NCBI GenBank assembly: GCA_035759745.1
Contig: DASTUF010000097.1
Coordinates: 1-5,502 of the forward strand
Direction: 5' to 3'
DNA from: CAMLHP01 sp035759745
GTDB taxonomy: Bacteria; Gemmatimonadota; Gemmatimonadetes; Gemmatimonadales; GWC2-71-9
Length of the DNA: 5,502 bases
The notes under the pieces are model-generated. The model was not told where the DNA came from and did not search any database. It saw only the letters and a list, made by a program, of their open reading frames with translations. The position numbers and the translations under genes are program-made. This document shows, one piece after another, positions 1 through 4,997 of the stretch (the first letter of the stretch is position 1; the number at the start of each line of letters is the position of its first letter).

Positions 1-39
1 GGGCTGCATAGTGAATGACGGCTTCGAAACCCCTCTTCT

Positions 40-44
40 GGAGG
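40..44 (+). promoter_or_regulatory. Ribosome binding site of the GlsB/YeaQ-type gene
   Basis: GGAGG lies 4 nt before the ATG at 49 and supports that start. No promoter can be judged because only 48 bases precede the gene. Confidence 0.6.
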
Positions 45-48
45 CGAT

Positions 49-306
49 ATGGACCTGCTGATGACGCTCCTGATTGGCCTTGTCGTCGGTGCGCTGGCCA
101 AGTTCCTGATGCCCGGCGATGATCCGGGTGGCATCATCATCACCATCATCATCGGTATTGCCGGCGCGTTCGTCGCCAAGCTCATTGGCGGGGCGCTCGG
201 GATGTACGGGGAGGGCGACGCGGCTGGGTGGATCATGTCCGTGCTCGGCGCCATGCTGCTGCTGTTCATCTATCGCATGGTCAAGAAGAAGCGGCCCGCG
301 GCCTGA
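49..306 (+). CDS. GlsB/YeaQ/YmgE family small membrane protein (transglycosylase-associated type)
   Basis: An 85-residue protein that is almost entirely hydrophobic, with three predicted membrane helices at about residues 3-19, 28-48 and 60-76. Glycine-rich helices and the early segment GALAKFLMPGDDPGG match the family pattern of a short first helix, a polar GxDPGG-like loop and a Gly/Ile-rich second helix. The C-terminus ends in a basic tail (KKKRP), probably cytoplasmic. Family length is usually 80-90 residues, so it looks complete. Members are inner-membrane proteins often induced by general or envelope stress; the biochemical role is not established, and the old transglycosylase-associated label rests on weak evidence. 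GGAGG sits just upstream of the ATG. The gene stands alone and is followed by a strong hairpin terminator shared with the convergent dodecin operon. Confidence 0.88.
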   Translation: MDLLMTLLIGLVVGALAKFLMPGDDPGGIIITIIIGIAGAFVAKLIGGALGMYGEGDAAGWIMSVLGAMLLLFIYRMVKKKRPAA

Positions 307-322
307 CCTCGGCACGAGACGC

Positions 323-359
323 AAAAGCGGGCGGCGAGGAACATCTCGCCGCCCGATTT
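323..359. terminator. Bidirectional rho-independent terminator
   Basis: A perfect 11-bp GC-rich stem (328-338 paired with 345-355) has a 6-nt loop (GAACAT). An AAAA run (323-326) lies on the left and TTT (357-359) on the right, so either strand reads as a hairpin followed by T residues. It sits between two convergent genes, the membrane-protein gene ending at 306 and dodecin ending at 380, and probably terminates both. The T-tracts are short (3-4), so efficiency is uncertain. Confidence 0.8.
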
Positions 360-379
360 CGTTGGATCTGTGCGAAGCA

Positions 380-583
380 CTAGTCGTTCAGCACGAACGT
401 CAGCTTGAGAACCACACGATATAGCGTGATCTTCCCGTTCTCGACATCGCACTTCATGGACTTGACCCAGCAGCCCTTGACCTCCTTCACGGTCTTGCTG
501 GCCCGGGTCACGCCCGAGGTGATGGCGTCCTCGAAACTCTTCGACGAGGTGGATGACACCTCGATGATCTTGGCAACGCCCAC
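380..583 (-). CDS. Dodecin family flavin-binding protein
   Basis: A 67-residue protein, within the usual dodecin length of 65-75. The pattern is an N-terminal beta-strand (VAKIIEVSSTSSKS), one amphipathic helix (SFEDAITSGVTRASKTVKEV) and two long strands (CWVKSMKCDVENGKITLYRVVLKLTFVL), the dodecin beta-alpha-beta-beta fold. Trp35 is near the position where dodecins stack the flavin isoalloxazine ring. Dodecins form hollow dodecamers that bind riboflavin, FMN or related flavins and are thought to store or buffer them; they are cytoplasmic. Translation starts at GTG (581-583), chosen because AAGGAGG lies 5 nt upstream and the N-terminus then aligns with the family. It is the last gene of a three-gene operon, 17 bp after the lipoprotein stop, and ends at a hairpin terminator. 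Confidence 0.92.
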   Translation of the reverse strand: MGVAKIIEVSSTSSKSFEDAITSGVTRASKTVKEVKGCWVKSMKCDVENGKITLYRVVLKLTFVLND

Positions 584-588
584 TCCGG

Positions 589-595
589 CCTCCTT
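589..595 (-). promoter_or_regulatory. Strong Shine-Dalgarno that sets the dodecin GTG start
   Basis: On the minus strand AAGGAGG precedes the GTG at 583 by 5 nt, in the 17-bp gap after the upstream stop codon. It decides in favour of the GTG start. Confidence 0.8.
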
Positions 596-600
596 GGGGG

Positions 601-1062
601 TTAGCGCACTTCGAAGTCGCGCGACCCGGCCGATGCGCCGTTTGCGAAGACCTCGACCTTGTAGGTGCCAGTCGGCCAGGCGTCCGCCCTGGAGACATGG
701 AACTCGGTCACTGCATCACCGGTGGGACTGAGCGACTGGGTACTTGAATCAACCACGGCGGTCTGGCCATCCTGGGAGAAGCTCCACACCGCCGACAGCG
801 TGGCGGTGGGTGGCGCGCCCGAGGTCGCGACCGAGGCGTAGATGGTATCGCGGGTGCCGAAGGTGGTCATCGGCATACTGACCCGCTTGTCCACGCCAAC
901 TGCCTTGCCCAGTTCGATTCCGGTGACGCTGAGATTGGTGGAGGGCATGGCCATGGTGGTGTCCATGCCACCGATGGTCGGAGCTTCCTTCTTGTTGCAG
1001 GCAGTGGCGCCAACCAGCGCGATCAGGGCGGCCGCGCCGAGCATGCGTTGCAGGCGAATCAT
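601..1062 (-). CDS. Small predicted lipoprotein of unknown function
   Basis: A 153-residue protein. It starts MIRLQRML, has a hydrophobic stretch (residues 8-19) and a lipobox-like ATAC with Cys22 followed by Asn-Lys-Lys, so it is probably a lipidated envelope protein. The start at 1062 is chosen because GAGGAG lies a few bases upstream (about 1072-1077) and this start gives a proper signal peptide. The longer in-frame reading that runs back to 1377 overlaps the LysM gene. The mature part is Ser/Thr-rich; its second half (TLSAVWSFSQDGQTAVVDSSTQSLSPTG and then WPTGTYKVEVFANG) resembles small beta-sandwich domains in which a WPxGxYxVEVxxNG-like strand closes the fold. I do not recognise a named family. 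It sits between a LysM protein and dodecin and is probably cotranscribed with both. Confidence 0.82.
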   Translation of the reverse strand: MIRLQRMLGAAALIALVGATACNKKEAPTIGGMDTTMAMPSTNLSVTGIELGKAVGVDKRVSMPMTTFGTRDTIYASVATSGAPPTATLSAVWSFSQDGQTAVVDSSTQSLSPTGDAVTEFHVSRADAWPTGTYKVEVFANGASAGSRDFEVR

Positions 1063-1082
1063 CGTGTGCGTCTCCTCGCGGT

Positions 1083-1352
1083 TCACGCGTTCTCGTTGGG
1101 GATCTTGAGCACCTGGTCCGGATAGATAAGGTCCGGATCCTTGATGATGTCGCGATTGGCCTCGAAGATTCGCCGCCACTTGGATGCATCCCCATAGAGG
1201 GACTTGGCGATCTTGGACAGGCTGTCGCCCTTCTTCACGGTGTATGTCTGCTCCTGCGTCTGTGCTGCAGACTTCGGCGTCTCTTTCGCGGTCGAACTCG
1301 AGCCGCTCTGGACGTCCGAGAAGTCCGGCATTGGTTTCTTGAGGTCTGCCAT
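1083..1352 (-). CDS. LysM domain protein, single C-terminal LysM, no signal peptide
   Basis: An 89-residue protein. Residues 1-34 are polar and low-complexity (Ser, Thr, Gln, Lys), probably a flexible arm. Residues 36-86 form one LysM domain: YTVKKGDSLSKIAKSLYGDASKWRR, then IFEANRD and a PDLIYPDQVLKIP ending. LysM domains usually bind N-acetylglucosamine-containing glycans such as peptidoglycan. This variant, with the YGD-xxxW-xxIFEANRD-xIxDPDLIYPDQVLKIP layout, resembles the C-terminal LysM of YgaU/Kbp, but the BON domain of that protein is absent. No Sec signal, lipobox or transmembrane helix is visible, so the location is unclear. AAGGAA lies 5 nt before the ATG. It is the first gene of the operon; the lipoprotein starts 20 bp after its stop. 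Confidence 0.9.
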   Translation of the reverse strand: MADLKKPMPDFSDVQSGSSSTAKETPKSAAQTQEQTYTVKKGDSLSKIAKSLYGDASKWRRIFEANRDIIKDPDLIYPDQVLKIPNENA

Positions 1353-1392
1353 CGTTGTTCCTTGTTGGGGGAAACAATCACCCGGTCTGTGG

Positions 1393-1421
1393 GATATACG
1401 GTTCCGACAGTCCAGCGTCAA
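1393..1421 (-). promoter_or_regulatory. Sigma-70-type promoter of the LysM-lipoprotein-dodecin operon
   Basis: On the minus strand TTGACG (1416-1421) and TATATC (1393-1398) are separated by exactly 17 bp. The -35 hexamer matches consensus at 5 of 6 positions and the -10 at 4 of 6. A start point near 1386 would leave a leader of about 34 nt before the ATG at 1352, which holds the AAGGAA ribosome site. This is the only good promoter match I saw in the divergent intergenic region. Confidence 0.65.
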
Positions 1422-1449
1422 ATGTTGCACCAGGAACCGCCACAATGGC

Positions 1450-1463
1450 GTGACGGGCGTCAC
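1450..1463. repeat. Inverted repeat GTGACG-GG-CGTCAC upstream of ATL
   Basis: A perfect 6-bp inverted repeat with a 2-bp centre in the divergent intergenic region, about 43 bp before the ATL start. Its size and symmetry suit a dimeric regulator site. The function is unknown, and it could be coincidence in GC-rich DNA. Confidence 0.5.
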
Positions 1464-1466
1464 AGA

Positions 1467-1487
1467 GGGCGCACGGGCCGTGCGCCC
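1467..1487. repeat. 21-nt near-perfect palindrome upstream of ATL
   Basis: GGGCGCACGG and CCGTGCGCCC flank a single central G: ten paired positions with no mismatch, 18 bp before the ATL start. As DNA it could be an operator. As RNA it would make a short GC-rich hairpin (the loop must open by several bases) next to the start region. No T-tract follows, so it is not a typical terminator. It sits 3 bp from the other inverted repeat. Confidence 0.6.
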
Positions 1488-1505
1488 CTTCCTTGAGTCG
1501 TCCAC

Positions 1506-1814
1506 ATGATCAGTTCGTATTCGCGCATCTACGCCGTGGTCCGGCGGATTCCGCGAGGCCGGGTGGCCACCTACGGTCAGGTGGCGGGGCTGGCCGGACT
1601 GGCCGGCCACGCGCGCCAGGTGGGCTACGCCCTGCACGCGCTGCCCGCCCACACGCGCGTGCCCTGGCATCGAGTGATCAACGCCCGTGGCGAAGTGAGT
1701 CCGCGGGCCAATGGCGAGCGGCTGACCCAGCAGATGCTGCTGGAGGACGAAGGGGTGGAGTTCGACGCCCGCGGCCGGCTCAAGCTCAAACGCTTTCAAT
1801 GGAAGCCAAGATGA
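1506..1814 (+). CDS. Alkyltransferase-like protein (ATL), MGMT DNA-binding domain homologue with Trp in place of Cys
   Basis: A 102-residue protein that matches the DNA-binding domain of O6-alkylguanine-DNA alkyltransferases but lacks the N-terminal domain. The active-site motif PCHRV is replaced by PWHRV (residues 53-57), so Trp54 stands where the methyl-accepting Cys would be. This is the hallmark of ATL proteins, which bind O6-alkylguanine, flip the base and flag the lesion for nucleotide excision repair without removing the alkyl group. Other family features are RIPRGRVATYGQVA (14-27, with Tyr23), the ARQVG segment with the intercalating arginine finger (Arg37), and the loop ANGERLTQQMLLEDEGVEF (68-86). 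The ATG at 1506 gives the expected N-terminus, but no strong ribosome site is visible. Its stop overlaps the next start as ATGA, implying translational coupling with the DinB-like gene. Confidence 0.93.
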   Translation: MISSYSRIYAVVRRIPRGRVATYGQVAGLAGLAGHARQVGYALHALPAHTRVPWHRVINARGEVSPRANGERLTQQMLLEDEGVEFDARGRLKLKRFQWKPR

Positions 1815-2323
1815 ACGCTCCCGAAGTGTGGCTGCGCGGGCCGGTACCCAATGTGCCGGGCCCGTTGCAACCCCTGGCGCACGCGCTGCTCCAGGCCGGT
1901 GAGGATGCCGAGCGAGTACTCGGCTTCATGAATGACAGCTCCCTGTGGGAGAGCCCGAACGGCGCGGCGCCGGTCGGGTTTCACATCCGGCATGCAGCTC
2001 AGGCGCTCGACCGCCTGTTCGCCTATGCCCGGGGCGAAGCGCTTACCGACGCCCAGCGCTCGGCGCTCCGCACCGAGAAGGAGCCGGGTGGAACTTCAGC
2101 TGAGCTGGGAACGTTGTTCTCCCACAGCATCGCCGCAGCGCTGGCCCAGCTCGAACAAACCGATCCGGCCACGCTGGGCGACGTCCGGGAGGTGGGCCGG
2201 GCCCGGCTCCCCTCCACGGCGCTGGGATTACTTTCCCATGGGGCGGAGCACACCGCTCGCCATGTGGGGCAAGCCATCACCACCTCGATCGTGGTCACCG
2301 GCACTCGGCCAACGAGGCCCTGA
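1811..2323 (+). CDS. DinB-fold (DinB_2-like) putative metal-dependent protein
   Basis: A 170-residue predicted four-helix protein of the DinB/YfiT-like superfamily. His61 in GFHIRHAAQALDRL, and His147 and His151 in the AEHTARH segment near the C-terminus, fit the superfamily's three-histidine metal site (one His on helix 2 and an HxxxH pair on the last helix). Superfamily members include thiol-dependent S-transferases using bacillithiol or mycothiol, and damage-inducible proteins of unknown activity; substrate here cannot be told. The ATG at 1811 is preferred over the in-frame ATG at 1799 because GGAAG (1801-1805) is properly spaced to it and it gives the ATGA overlap with the ATL stop. The next gene, another DinB-like protein, starts 25 bp after the stop. 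Confidence 0.83.
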   Translation: MNAPEVWLRGPVPNVPGPLQPLAHALLQAGEDAERVLGFMNDSSLWESPNGAAPVGFHIRHAAQALDRLFAYARGEALTDAQRSALRTEKEPGGTSAELGTLFSHSIAAALAQLEQTDPATLGDVREVGRARLPSTALGLLSHGAEHTARHVGQAITTSIVVTGTRPTRP

Positions 2324-2348
2324 CCCGGCCTGGAGCCATCGACTTTCA

Positions 2349-2879
2349 ATGTCCATGCACACGACGCGTCCATCGCAGGGCGAATTCAACGAGTTCTACG
2401 CCGGCTACATCAACGAGGCGCCGGACGGAGATATTCTCCAGACGCTGGCTACTCAGGGCGACGACACCCACCGCCTTCTGTCAGGGTTGAGCGACGAACA
2501 GGCCATGCACCGCTATGCCGACGGCAAGTGGAGCGTCAAGGAAGTCGCGCTTCACCTGGCCGACGCCGAGCGCGTCTTCGGCTACCGGGCCCTCAGTTTC
2601 TCGAGGGCAGATGAAGGGCCATTGCCCGGGTTCGACGAGAATTCGTGGGCACCCGAATCGCATGCCGACGGAAGGCGCATCCATGACATCGCCGGCGAAC
2701 TGACCTCCGCCCGCCAGGCCAACCTGCGATTCTTCGCCGGCGTCGACGAGGAACAGTGGCTCCGGCGCGGCACTGCGAGCGGCAACCCCTTCAGCGTGCG
2801 CGCGCTGGCGTGGATCATCGCGGGCCATCAGGCGCACCACATTCGTGTTCTGAAGGAGCGGTACCTCCATGGCGCATGA
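2349..2879 (+). CDS. Second DinB-fold protein, YfiT/BstA-like S-transferase superfamily
   Basis: A 176-residue protein. ADGKWSVKEVALHLADAERVFGYR (57-80) is the characteristic GKWSxKEVxxHLxDxE motif of the DinB_2 group, and AGHQAHHIRVLKERY (158-172) is the last helix. His69, His160 and His164 are the likely metal triad (usually Zn or Ni in the family). Relatives include bacillithiol S-transferases and detoxification enzymes; some members have no known activity. It differs clearly from the preceding DinB-like protein in sequence and motif, so it is not a recent tandem duplicate. The start is ATG 2349 or ATG 2355 (MSMHTT); no strong ribosome site decides between them, though GGAG lies at 2332-2335. 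Its last 11 bases overlap the msrA start. Confidence 0.87.
   Translation: MSMHTTRPSQGEFNEFYAGYINEAPDGDILQTLATQGDDTHRLLSGLSDEQAMHRYADGKWSVKEVALHLADAERVFGYRALSFSRADEGPLPGFDENSWAPESHADGRRIHDIAGELTSARQANLRFFAGVDEEQWLRRGTASGNPFSVRALAWIIAGHQAHHIRVLKERYLHGA
2853..2858 (+). promoter_or_regulatory. Ribosome binding site of msrA inside the upstream gene
   Basis: AAGGAG lies 10 nt before the ATG at 2869 and within the coding end of the second DinB-like gene. It supports the overlapping start and suggests coupled translation. Confidence 0.65.
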
Positions 2880-3345
2880 GCGCGCAACGTTCGGTGCGGG
2901 ATGCTTCTGGGGAGTAGAAGTCACTTTCCGGAATGTGCCAGGCGTGGTGGATGCCATCGCGGGCTATAGTGGTGGCACGACCGAGCGACCCACCTACCAG
3001 GAAGTCTGCCGCCATGGTACTGGCCATGCCGAGGTGGTGGACGTGACGTTCGATCCGGAGCGGGTCAGTTACCAGCAGCTGCTCGACGTATTCTTCACCA
3101 GTCACGACCCGACCCAACTCAACCGCCAGGGTCCGGATGTCGGCGACCAGTACCGCTCGGTGATTTTCGTGCATGGCGATGCGCAACAGCATGCCGCGGA
3201 AGCGGCGCGGGACCGGTGGCAGGCCAGCGGCCGGTACCGGAAGCCCATCGTTACTCGCATCGAGCCGGCCCAGCCGTTCTGGCCGGCGGAAGACTATCAT
3301 CAGCGCTACCTCGAGAAGCGCGGCCTGGCCAGTTGCCACGTTTAA
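2869..3345 (+). CDS. msrA: Peptide-methionine (S)-S-oxide reductase MsrA
   Basis: A 158-residue protein that reduces the S-epimer of methionine sulfoxide in oxidised proteins, normally in the cytoplasm using thioredoxin. The active-site motif GCFWG is at 11-15, with catalytic Cys12. Other family marks are GYSGG (32-36), PTYQEVCRHGTGHAEVV (41-57) with the conserved Glu55, and DPTQLNRQGPDVGDQYRSVIF (80-100). It ends LASCHV, so Cys156 could be the resolving thiol; the longer CGYC-type tails of some MsrA proteins are absent. Length and motifs indicate an intact enzyme. AAGGAG at 2853-2858 supports the ATG at 2869, which overlaps the preceding DinB-like gene by 11 bp. It closes the ATL-DinB-DinB-MsrA cluster, and its TAA stop is the first part of a 7-bp tandem-repeat tract. 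Confidence 0.97.
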   Translation: MAHERATFGAGCFWGVEVTFRNVPGVVDAIAGYSGGTTERPTYQEVCRHGTGHAEVVDVTFDPERVSYQQLLDVFFTSHDPTQLNRQGPDVGDQYRSVIFVHGDAQQHAAEAARDRWQASGRYRKPIVTRIEPAQPFWPAEDYHQRYLEKRGLASCHV

Positions 3346-3371
3346 GTGAGAAGTGGGAAGTGGGAAGTGGG
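3344..3371. repeat. Tandem heptamer repeat, four units
   Basis: Four 7-bp units in tandem: AAGTGAG, then AAGTGGG three times. The first two bases belong to the msrA stop codon (TAA, 3343-3345). The tract fills most of the 50-bp gap to the DUF411 gene. It resembles short heptanucleotide tandem repeats found between genes in some bacterial genomes. No hairpin terminator is visible in this gap. Confidence 0.8.
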
Positions 3372-3395
3372 TTTTCACCTCAACTACTGAGAGTC

Positions 3396-3908
3396 ATGCG
3401 AAGTCTTCCTGTTCTTGCCGTGCTCGTGCTCGTTGCCGCGTGCGGCGCCGAAGTACCGCCCACACCGGCTGCCGACGCCGGCACTGAACTCGCCAGTCTG
3501 CCCGCGCAGGCGGCGGTCGTCGCCGACTCGGCTGCGCCGGTCATCACTGTGTACAAGTCGCCCATCTGTGGCTGCTGCAAGGGGTGGGTGGAACACGTGA
3601 AGGCGGCGGGTTACAAGGTGGACGTGCACGACATCGCCAACGTCAATCCGGTGAAGGACGACGCCGGGGTGCCGGCCGACGCACGCTCCTGTCACACAGC
3701 GATCGTCGACGGCTACGCCCTCGAGGGCCATGTGCCGGCTTCCGACATCGCGAGGCTGCTCAAGGAGCGGCCCGCCATCGCCGGGCTCGCGGTTCCGGGA
3801 ATGCCGGTGGGCTCGCCCGGGATGGAAGTGCCGGGCCAGCCGGCCGACAAGTACGACGTCCTGGCGTTCGAGGCGGACGGATCCACCGAGGTGTATGCGA
3901 GCCACTAG
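3396..3908 (+). CDS. DUF411 metal-binding lipoprotein, putative copper-handling protein
   Basis: A 170-residue protein. Residues 1-15 form a short hydrophobic signal ending in VAAC, so Cys16 is the likely lipidation site. A Pro/Ala-rich linker (about 17-48) leads into a thioredoxin-like DUF411 domain: VITVYKSPICGCCKGWVEHVKAAGYKV (49-75) with the Cys58-x-Cys60-Cys61 motif, SCHTAIVDGYALEGHVPASDI (98-118) with Cys99-His100 and His112, then RPAIAGLAVPGMPVGSPGMEVPG (125-147). These are the standard marks of DUF411, a family often encoded near copper-resistance genes and proposed to bind copper in the periplasm. The Cys, His and Met (136, 143) residues fit soft-metal binding. The ATG at 3396 has a weak GAGAG site and gives a good signal peptide. 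The gene's end overlaps the Asp-box gene by 14 bp. No other copper gene is visible here. Confidence 0.9.
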   Translation: MRSLPVLAVLVLVAACGAEVPPTPAADAGTELASLPAQAAVVADSAAPVITVYKSPICGCCKGWVEHVKAAGYKVDVHDIANVNPVKDDAGVPADARSCHTAIVDGYALEGHVPASDIARLLKERPAIAGLAVPGMPVGSPGMEVPGQPADKYDVLAFEADGSTEVYASH

Positions 3909-4947
3909 TTGGCCGCAGGCTCTTTTGCTGGGACTGATCGCGTGCGCGCCGCCTGTCAACGCGCCGGCACCATTGCCGCTGCTCGACCGCCAGGTCAGCG
4001 GCACCCCCGCGCTGCTTCAGGCAGTCAGCGCCCCGGCGCCTGACACCGTATGGGTGAGCGGCCATCGCGGCACCTGGGCGCGGACCACCGACGGCGGCCA
4101 CACCTGGCAGCTGGGCACCGTGCCCGGGGCGGATTCACTCCAGTTCCGGGACGTTCACGCCGCCAGCGCTGATACCGCGTGGCTTCTCTCCGCCGGCAAC
4201 GGCCCGATGTCGCGGATCTATCGCACTACCGACGGCGGAGCCAACTGGTCCGAGCAGTTCGTCAATCGCGACAGCAGTGCCTTCTACGATTGCTTCGATT
4301 TCTGGGATGCGCGCCGCGGGATCGCCTACAGCGATCAAGTGGACGGCCGCAGCATGATCCTCGTGACCGACAACGGTGGCGAAGACTGGCGGCTCCTGGA
4401 GCAGGCCCAGGTGCCGGCAGCGCTGCCGGGCGAGGGCGCCTTTGCCGCCAGCGGCACCTGCGTCATCGCGCGGCCCGGCGGGCATGCGTGGATCGGCACC
4501 GGCAATGGGCCGAGTTCGCGGGTGCTGCACACCGACGACTATGGCAGAAGCTGGGAGGTTACCGAGCCGCCGATCGCGGCGGGTGAGGCAGCGGGGATTG
4601 CGGCGGTGGCGTTTTCGTCGAACGACGTGGGCGCCGTCCTGGGAGGACCAATTGGCGATCCCGATGCGCTGACCGACAACGTCGCGATCACCACTGATGG
4701 CGGCGAGTCGTGGACGGTGGGTGGGCGGCCGAGCTTCGCCGGCCCTGTCTTCGGCGCGGCATTCGTTCCGGGCACCGAAGGAACGCTGGTGGCTGTCGGT
4801 CCGCGCGGCGCCAGCGCGTCACGCGACGGCGGCCGCAAGTGGGCGCCGGTCGACACGGTGAGCTACTGGGGCATCGGCTTCGCGCCCGACGGCATCGGCT
4901 GGCTCGTTGGTCCCGGCGGGCGCATCACTCGCATTGGTGTCCGCTGA
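3895..4947 (+). CDS. Asp-box (BNR/Ycf48-like) beta-propeller lipoprotein
   Basis: A 350-residue protein that starts MRATSWPQALLLGLIAC, with a lipobox LIAC and Cys17, so it is probably anchored in the envelope. The rest is a repeat protein with six Asp-box motifs (S/T-x-D-x-G-x-x-W type): RTTDGGHTW (63-71), RTTDGGANW (110-118), VTDNGGEDW (157-165), HTDDYGRSW (212-220), ITTDGGESW (265-273) and SRDGGRKW (309-316). They recur about 45 residues apart, except between the third and fourth, and between-motif strands end in phrases like DTAWLLSAGNG or GIGWLVGPGG. This predicts a six- or seven-bladed beta-propeller of the sialidase-like, Ycf48/Hcf136-related group. There is no evidence it is a sialidase; many members are uncharacterised and some help assemble membrane complexes. 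The ATG at 3895 overlaps DUF411 by 14 bp and is chosen because it yields a lipoprotein signal. Confidence 0.88.
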   Translation: MRATSWPQALLLGLIACAPPVNAPAPLPLLDRQVSGTPALLQAVSAPAPDTVWVSGHRGTWARTTDGGHTWQLGTVPGADSLQFRDVHAASADTAWLLSAGNGPMSRIYRTTDGGANWSEQFVNRDSSAFYDCFDFWDARRGIAYSDQVDGRSMILVTDNGGEDWRLLEQAQVPAALPGEGAFAASGTCVIARPGGHAWIGTGNGPSSRVLHTDDYGRSWEVTEPPIAAGEAAGIAAVAFSSNDVGAVLGGPIGDPDALTDNVAITTDGGESWTVGGRPSFAGPVFGAAFVPGTEGTLVAVGPRGASASRDGGRKWAPVDTVSYWGIGFAPDGIGWLVGPGGRITRIGVR

Positions 4948-4961
4948 GTTTGGGATTCAAC

Positions 4962-4987
4962 CACGATGACACGAAGGGCGCGAAGAA
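4962..4987. repeat. Degenerate CACGAAG-type tandem units
   Basis: Three degenerate 8-9 bp units: CACGATGA (4962-4969), CACGAAGGG (4970-4978) and CGCGAAGAA (4979-4987). They lie 14 bp after the stop of the Asp-box gene, in the convergent spacer, directly before the CACRGAG-type inverted-repeat arm. They carry no convincing coding potential. Confidence 0.6.
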
Positions 4988-4997
4988 AAGCAAAATC

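Noticed and set aside
133..153. ATC-rich simple repeat in the first gene.
   Set aside because: It encodes the Ile-rich second membrane helix and is interrupted by ACC; codon choice in a hydrophobic helix explains it.
601..1377. A 258-residue minus-strand open frame covering the lipoprotein and running upstream.
   Set aside because: Its N-terminal part is out of frame with the LysM gene and overlaps it; the start at 1062 has its own GAGGAG site and gives a lipoprotein signal.
1425..1446. A plus-strand promoter for ATL (TTGCAC with CACAAT).
   Set aside because: The two hexamers are only 10 bp apart, too close for a sigma-70 promoter, and no better pair was seen.
1932..2879. A 315-residue plus-strand open frame joining the two DinB regions.
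   Set aside because: The first part is the +1/+2 frame shadow of the first DinB gene, rich in Arg/Ser; family similarity begins only after about 2349.
3344..3371. CRISPR-like array at the heptamer tract and at 4962-5034.
   Set aside because: Units are only 7-10 bp with no spacers of constant length, and no cas gene is nearby.
2815..3378. A 187-residue minus-strand open frame opposite msrA.
   Set aside because: It is antisense to a clearly recognised enzyme and has no family-like motifs or ribosome site; high GC leaves long antisense frames open.
3384..4004. A 206-residue minus-strand open frame opposite the DUF411 gene.
   Set aside because: It is antisense to a gene with a full domain and signal peptide; its composition is Arg/His-rich, as expected for a shadow frame.
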